From positions 868,001-932,000 of the forward strand of contig VNKQ01000012.1 of the NCBI GenBank assembly GCA_016508695.1: 64,000 nucleotides of DNA, in the 5' to 3' direction. The notes under the pieces were generated by a model. That model had not been told where the DNA came from and ran no database searches. It saw only the letters and a program-made list of their open reading frames with translations. Shown piece by piece: positions 58,823-64,000 of this stretch. The stretch is from Hyphodiscus hymeniophilus. Lineage: Eukaryota > Ascomycota > Leotiomycetes > Helotiales > Hyphodiscaceae. Numbering within the stretch: the first letter of the stretch is position 1; each line of letters opens with the position of its first letter. The position numbers were made by a program, and so were the translations under genes.

Positions 58823-59911
58823 TATGGTGGTATTGCTGTTTCGTACGAGCGACTTGCCATGAACTGTTTGCATGAATTGACGCATTGAAGCTGCTAAGGT
58901 GTTGTATGGATTGCATCTGGTATTTGGGACGGGGCGGGGAAGTTTCGTGAAATGGCGCTGAGAATGGGAGACAATATTTTGTCAGGAGGTACCCTTCATG
59001 TCGGAGGATTATGTAGAATAGTCCTCTGGATATTCGTCGTTCTCAACTCAACCAGTGGGAAGGAGCTTCTATCCAGCAACAAAGCCACCATGCGACGAGA
59101 CTATTTCTTCCTCCACTCTTGGTCCTACTATACTTGGGACTGCAAAAGTAGCGTGTCAGTGGCGAACCTCATTTTGAAGGCCATCCTGGACCTCTGAGGC
59201 TCTTGCTGAATCATCGCGAGTAAACAGAAAGCACCTCCAACAGCCCGGCTCACGTGACATAGCGCTGACAGAGGCAAGGAAATAATCATCATCTCACTCG
59301 ACTAAGACGATTCCAGAGCCACTAGATGACAAATAATGCTGAAGACACAGGATGAGATTCGAATTGAAGCAGAAAGTAAGGATTTTATTGGAAGAAGAAG
59401 ACGTATGAGCGTGAGTCTACTCCGTACCTTAGGTAGGTAGGTATGTTGCGATGTCCACCAGCCTTGTGGCTCAGGCTCGGACTTTTGCCAAGATTGAAAT
59501 CCGATGCAACCAATCACACTACAATGCACCCAATCACATTAGTTCATATTGAACTCCCTGGAAGTCCTCGCCACACGTCATCCTGATTGGTTTCCACGAG
59601 CAAAGGAGTGGGCGAAATCTGTCTAGCGCTGACATGTTGCGGCTGGGCCCAGGTTCTCTCATTGGCTACCGGAAATCGCAACTCTTCAAAAGTCCGTACA
59701 AGTTTGTTTTGGCTTGATACCCCGTGCTTTTCCCTTCACCATTATTACACAAGCAAGAACTTGGAGGTATATGGATGATTCATCCATCGCTTAGGTTTTG
59801 ACCAGAGTCCCAGAATGATATAAACAGATAGTCTCTTGCTTTGAAGTTTCATTCACCTTCGCCGTCACAGAGTAAACAAGGTCTTCAGCCACATGAGGAA
59901 GTGGTTACATC
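58823..59911. other. Intergenic, 1.1 kb
   Basis: Contains the promoter and leader of the transporter gene. GGTAGGTAGGTA at about 59434-59444 is a short repeat. Nothing else is supported. Confidence 0.5.
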
Positions 59912-61875
59912 ATGACTTCGCAAACAGCCGGTGCAGCATCAACACCAGAGGATTCAATGGCGATGGAGAAACCCCAGACGCAACCAGAAGAAGGCAGCAA
60001 TCACCTTCGCAAGCCGATTCACCAGCAGCATGAAGACACACAAGCCGAGACGGGCACCTCAGCAACAGAAAACGCTCAGGTGGTGGAAGGAGTCGCTGAC
60101 TCTGAGACCGACGAGGAAAAGTCAGCTCCAGCAGCACGCATGTCTCACTTCCAAACAGTCGTCCTAACACTCGCTCTCTGCGTGAGTCATGCTTTTTCAA
60201 TCAATATATATCTTCTCATCTAATCAATCTTCCAGGCCTGCGTATTTCTTGCTGCTCTTGATGTCACAATTATCACCACTGCGCTGCCAACAATAGCAGA
60301 GAAGTTCCATTCTGTGGCCGGATATGCCTGGATCGGTGCGGCCTATACGCTTGGCGAAGCTGCGTCGACGCCGATATGGGGGAAGCTGAGCGACATCTGG
60401 GGCCGCAAGCCCTTGCTCCAGATCGCTATCGGTGTGTTCTTTGTCGGGAGTCTATTAAGCGCTCTGAGCGTCGACATTGGCATGTTGATTGTGGGAAGGT
60501 CGATTCAAGGTATTGGAGGAGGTGGACTGTTAACGCTCCCGAACATCATCATTGGGGATCTGTTCTCAATGAGGTGAGTTCTTTGAGATGAGAGAAAGAC
60601 AAAGCTGACGGCAAGTAGGGTCCGTGGCAAGTATTACGGCTTCATTGGGATGACATGGGCTCTGGCTTCTTCCATCGGACCGGTGCTTGGTGGAGTACTC
60701 ACTGAGAAGGTGTCGTGGCGGTGGTGTTTTTATATCAATTGTAATGTCCTCCTCCTCGCTGAACTCCGAGATCGATCTAACAGTTGCCTTTAGTACCCAT
60801 CATCGGCTTAGTTTTCGTCCTCATCTTCCTCCTTCTCAAACTCGAAACCCCCAAAACGCCAATTGTTGCCGGATTGGCAGCAGTAGACTGGCTCGGATGT
60901 CTAAGTATTGTCGGCGCCACCGTGATGCTGCTCTTAGGTCTGGAGTTTGGCGGTGTCACTCACCCATGGAAATCCGCAATCGTCATCTGTCTCATCGCAT
61001 TTGGCATCTTCACCGCCGTTATATTCGTTTTGATCGAATGGAAGGTCGCAAAATACCCTGTGATGCCGCTGCGCTTGTTCAGCAAAACTTCCAACGCAGC
61101 TAGTCTAGCTGCTGTCTTCCTCCACGGCATGACCTTTGTGGTCGGCACATTCTACCTACCTCTCTATTACCAAGGCGTACTCGGAGCGACCGCACTACTC
61201 TCTGGCGTCTGGCTTCTTCCTCTTACTGGTGGAATGGCTTTCTCTGCTTCCTGCACGGGGGGATACATCAAAGCTTCTGGTCGATTCCTCGAGACTATTT
61301 GGATTGGTTTCATTCTCATGACCCTCGGCTTCGGTCTCTTCATTAATCTCGATGACTCGAAGAATTGGCCAAAGATCATCTTGTATCAGATCATCGCTGG
61401 GCTGGGAGTCGGGACAAACTTTCAAGGTCCTTTGATTGCTCTACAGAACGGCGTTTCGGGCCAGGATATTGCCACCGCAACATCACTACTCGGGTTCACT
61501 CGTGCACTAGCCACCTCGGTTGGAATCGTGGTCGGAGGAGTTATATTCCAAAATGGATTCCAGTCGCACGCGTCGCAGCTACAAAACAGCTTGGGAGCGG
61601 CGGCGGACGCGTTCCTCGGTGGTGCTGCAACAGCCTCTACCGAACTTGTGGATCGCTTACCTGAAGCGCAGAGGGCTGTGACGCGGAGGGTTTATTTTGA
61701 CTCATTGAAAAATGTCTGGATTTTTGCAGTAGCCACTTCGGCTGTGGGGCTTTTCGTTATTGTGGCGATCCGGAAATCGACGCTCAGCAAACAGCACGAG
61801 GTTGTCAAAACGGGCCTGGATGCAGAGGAGGAGAGAAGGAGGACGTTCTTAGTGAAGGAGGAGAGGGAGATGTGA
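59912..61875 (+). CDS. Major facilitator superfamily transporter, DHA2-type (14 TM), 603 aa
   Basis: Exons 59912-60181, 60236-60573, 60619-60740 and 60794-61875. The last acceptor (TTTAG at 60791-60793) is preferred over CAG at 60783 because only it keeps the frame and yields FYINLPIIGLVF. After an ~80-residue polar N-terminus the transporter shows motif C-like ALDVTIITTALPTIA, motif A-like GKLSDIWGRKP, the antiporter region IGPVLGGVLTEK and WRWCFYINLP. About 14 hydrophobic segments in total fit the DHA2 drug:H+ antiporter group, which exports toxins, drugs or secondary metabolites at the plasma membrane. No biosynthetic genes sit nearby, so a general detoxification role is as likely as product export. 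The C-terminus is charged (EEERRRTFLVKEEREM). Confidence 0.92.
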
Positions 61876-63595
61876 TTTTTCATGCAGAAGAGGCATTCCT
61901 TAGCCAATGATCATGTAGACCCATGTACGAACAATAGGAAATAGAAATAGATGCAGCTCTGAACGGTATCTGCAGTTTTCTGACAGATGCATTTGCAATG
62001 ACACTTATGTGGTGCATCATAACGAAAAGCAAAATCCTTGATCCAAGACGACATTTTATACTATGGTGCTTTTATATTTATTGCGGCACATCCCTCCTGC
62101 TTCATTTTCAAGCATGACTTGCGGAGATGACTACCATTAAGTGGTTTTGACGAGGCTTTGAATGCTGTAAAGTGGATACGGAGCGATTGACTTTTGTACG
62201 GGCCTCATTTCAACACGCAAAGCTAATGGCCGACCAATACAGTGGCTGCTGATGCACGAAAACAAGCTGGTCATTCAGCTACCTGAAGGCAACAAAATGC
62301 TAATCTGAGCTCTGGCTGTTAGGCTTAGGACCAGTCTACCAATCCATTAATAGGATTCATTCATGGGAGGCGAGCTGTACATTTATATTATATATATATT
62401 TATATACTAGAGATAGACGATTACAAGAGTTGTGGTCCAATCCCGCATTATACCCACTCTATCCAGAACACCCTTGCCGAATCAACAACAGCGTTTGGCC
62501 TTCGAGTTTGCCGTGCGCTTGGTTCATACACCACATGATGGATATCCCCGTCGTTTGATTTTATCAGAATAATAGAGCTGAATTATAAGTGAGATAACGC
62601 TTAGATCATAGACCAGAATAATACGAATTCATCAGCACGTTCTCAGAAGAATTCTGAAGTAGCAGATGGAGACGAACCGCGAACGTACTCCTTTCTAGAG
62701 AGGAAGGTGTTATGATCGGATCGATTGTTACGCCACCAGCCCCCCATCACCATATGACGTCTTGTATAGTTGCATAAAGTCATACCCATTTATAAATGTC
62801 GACACTAAGACCGCTGTCGATATAGAGTAACGTTGTCGAACGACAAGTTCAATGTCGATAAATGTATCGTTATCCATTTTCGAGAAAGTAGGTAGGTAAA
62901 ATAGAGAACAAGGAACAAGTTAAGGTGTGTCAAGATTTTATTGGGCTGTGAACACTTCTTGACGGCTGAGAAGAAATTCGATTCTCTCGGTGTCTTACGT
63001 CTGTCGAGAAGTGTAGCTGCTGAAAGCTAAAAGCTGATGTGTAGAGTTGTTGATTGTTCACAATCTCAAACCAGAGTAGGACAGAAAGTGCTTGCAATTT
63101 TTGAGGGGCACTTTGTCAACTGCGTAGATATACTATGATCCTTAACTTCGTCTTCTAGGAGAGGGTATGCAGAACTGGTTGTAAAATCCTTGGCTTGACC
63201 GTGGGAAAAGCTTACAGAGGTTCCGAATAACTAGCGGATCGTCAACATATTCACGCCGTTCTCGAGGCACCTATTTAAGTGTTTCAACAGAGTATTTGGT
63301 ACTATTCTGGAATGCGCTATTCTTAGAGTATCTGTAAGGCTGCTTCACAGCAGGTAAGGGATTACAGAGTTTCACTTAAGGGAATTTGCAGACACTTTGA
63401 GGACAAACATATATTGCTGTGTGACAACAACTAATTCTCACCCGTGGCCAACCACCCATTTAGATGGAAAACCTCCCCCCAGTCCTCATTTCAGATTTTT
63501 ACCGAACTAACTTCAACATTGTTATGCGTGCCCAAACATATATGCATCACAAACACATTGATACCTATTGTGAGCATTGCCATATCCCAAATCTC
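61876..63595. other. Intergenic, 1.7 kb, with a phased TGTCGA array
   Basis: No supported gene. TGTCGA occurs four times at 62797, 62815, 62834 and 62853, spaced 18-19 bp, and once more at 63002. A TA-rich tract lies near 62382-62406. Confidence 0.45.
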
Positions 63596-64000
63596 TCAAT
63601 GAAATTCAAAAGATTTCATCTTCCCACAACCTCTGCACTTCGTGTCAAGAGTGTACTTCTCCTCCTCACTCATTGGGCCACAGTCTTCACAAAGATATTG
63701 AGTAACAACCTGAACGGGACGCTCTGGATGATACGCCAGGAATTCAAGGACATCGGTGTGAAACCCTGGTATCTCCGCCAAGCACTCGAAGAATAGCTTC
63801 TTCACATCGTCAGGGTAAAGTAGACCTCTCATCTCTGTCACCGCTGCTTCGATGACAGCGTTACGGAGACCAGGGTGCTCGCTTGTAGTGGTGGCATAGA
63901 TTTGGCGAACGCTCGTGAAGTAGACCGCGAGGTCTGTGACCTAGACATCCTCAATTACCATCCAAGTAGTTGCAAGCTTGTATCTTGAGAACTCACGTGA
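63596..64000 (-). CDS. 3' end of a gene running off the right edge, probably BTB-domain type
   Basis: Partial. The last exon is 63940-63596, preceded by a 55-bp intron (63996-63942, donor GTGAGT, acceptor CTAG); only 4 bases of the previous exon are visible. The exon encodes VTDLAVYFTSVRQIYATT then EHPGLRNAVIEAAVTEMR and a stretch resembling the C-terminal part of fungal BTB/POZ proteins, with two C-x-x-C pairs near the end (YLCEDCGP and TKCRGCGK) that may bind zinc. The BTB domain itself would lie outside the window. Function unknown. Confidence 0.6.

Noticed and set aside
60741..60793. Apparent frameshift at the third intron of the transporter
   Set aside because: Using the acceptor TTTAG at 60793 instead of CAG at 60783 keeps the frame and gives the expected FYINLP motif, so no frameshift is needed.

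Overview
The window looks like a piece of a filamentous ascomycete chromosome (Pezizomycotina, perhaps Leotiomycetes; the class is an inference from gene style, not proven). The genes carry short introns (mostly 45-80 bp) with GTAAGT-like donors and CTAAC-like branch sites. Gene families include calpain, Pik1, Apc3/Cdc27, cytochrome b5 reductase, a fungal PRISE-type reductase and Snd2. The left edge is an AT-rich block stripped of CA/TG dinucleotides, the mark of repeat-induced point mutation (RIP). All gene models below were built by hand from reading frames and splice signals; exon coordinates are given in the evidence.

Layout. 1-8750: RIP-degraded repeat block with no intact gene. It holds a pair of ~230-bp inverted arms (2029-2262 and 5600-5848), a third related palindromic array, a ~150-170-bp tandem repeat, and a 707-bp inverted-repeat element that kept its CA/TG and so looks younger than its surroundings. 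10090-11274: a repeat-rich, probably GPI-anchored secreted protein, the first gene beside the AT block. 13599-14253: a small His/Cys- and Lys-rich protein. 16124-22049: membrane-anchored M24 peptidase, then a 993-aa calpain. 23799-24106: SUMO-like gene with a broken frame. 26598-30325: an uncharacterised 608-aa protein and a convergent PRISE-type short-chain reductase. 31300-37438: housekeeping cluster (Cbr1, a DUF3605 protein, Snd2, Apc3). 38569-41362: a composite gene joining a cold-shock domain, a low-molecular-weight tyrosine phosphatase that lacks its catalytic cysteine, and a long fungal-type region ending in two membrane segments. 42387-45491: Pik1. Then an unrecognised 389-aa protein, an atypical kinase, a C2H2 protein, an F-box-like/2EXR-like protein with a broken frame, a 14-TM major facilitator, and the 3' end of a gene running off the right edge.

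How they relate. There is no biosynthetic cluster. Most genes are dispersed housekeeping or signalling functions: ubiquitin/SUMO and cell cycle (Apc3, SUMO-like), membrane lipid and secretory traffic (Pik1, Snd2, Cbr1) and proteolysis (calpain, M24). The most unusual object is the cold-shock/pseudo-phosphatase composite gene. Several genes are broken by single-base changes, nearly all inside homopolymer runs. This could be assembly error or real decay and affects how much to trust those models.
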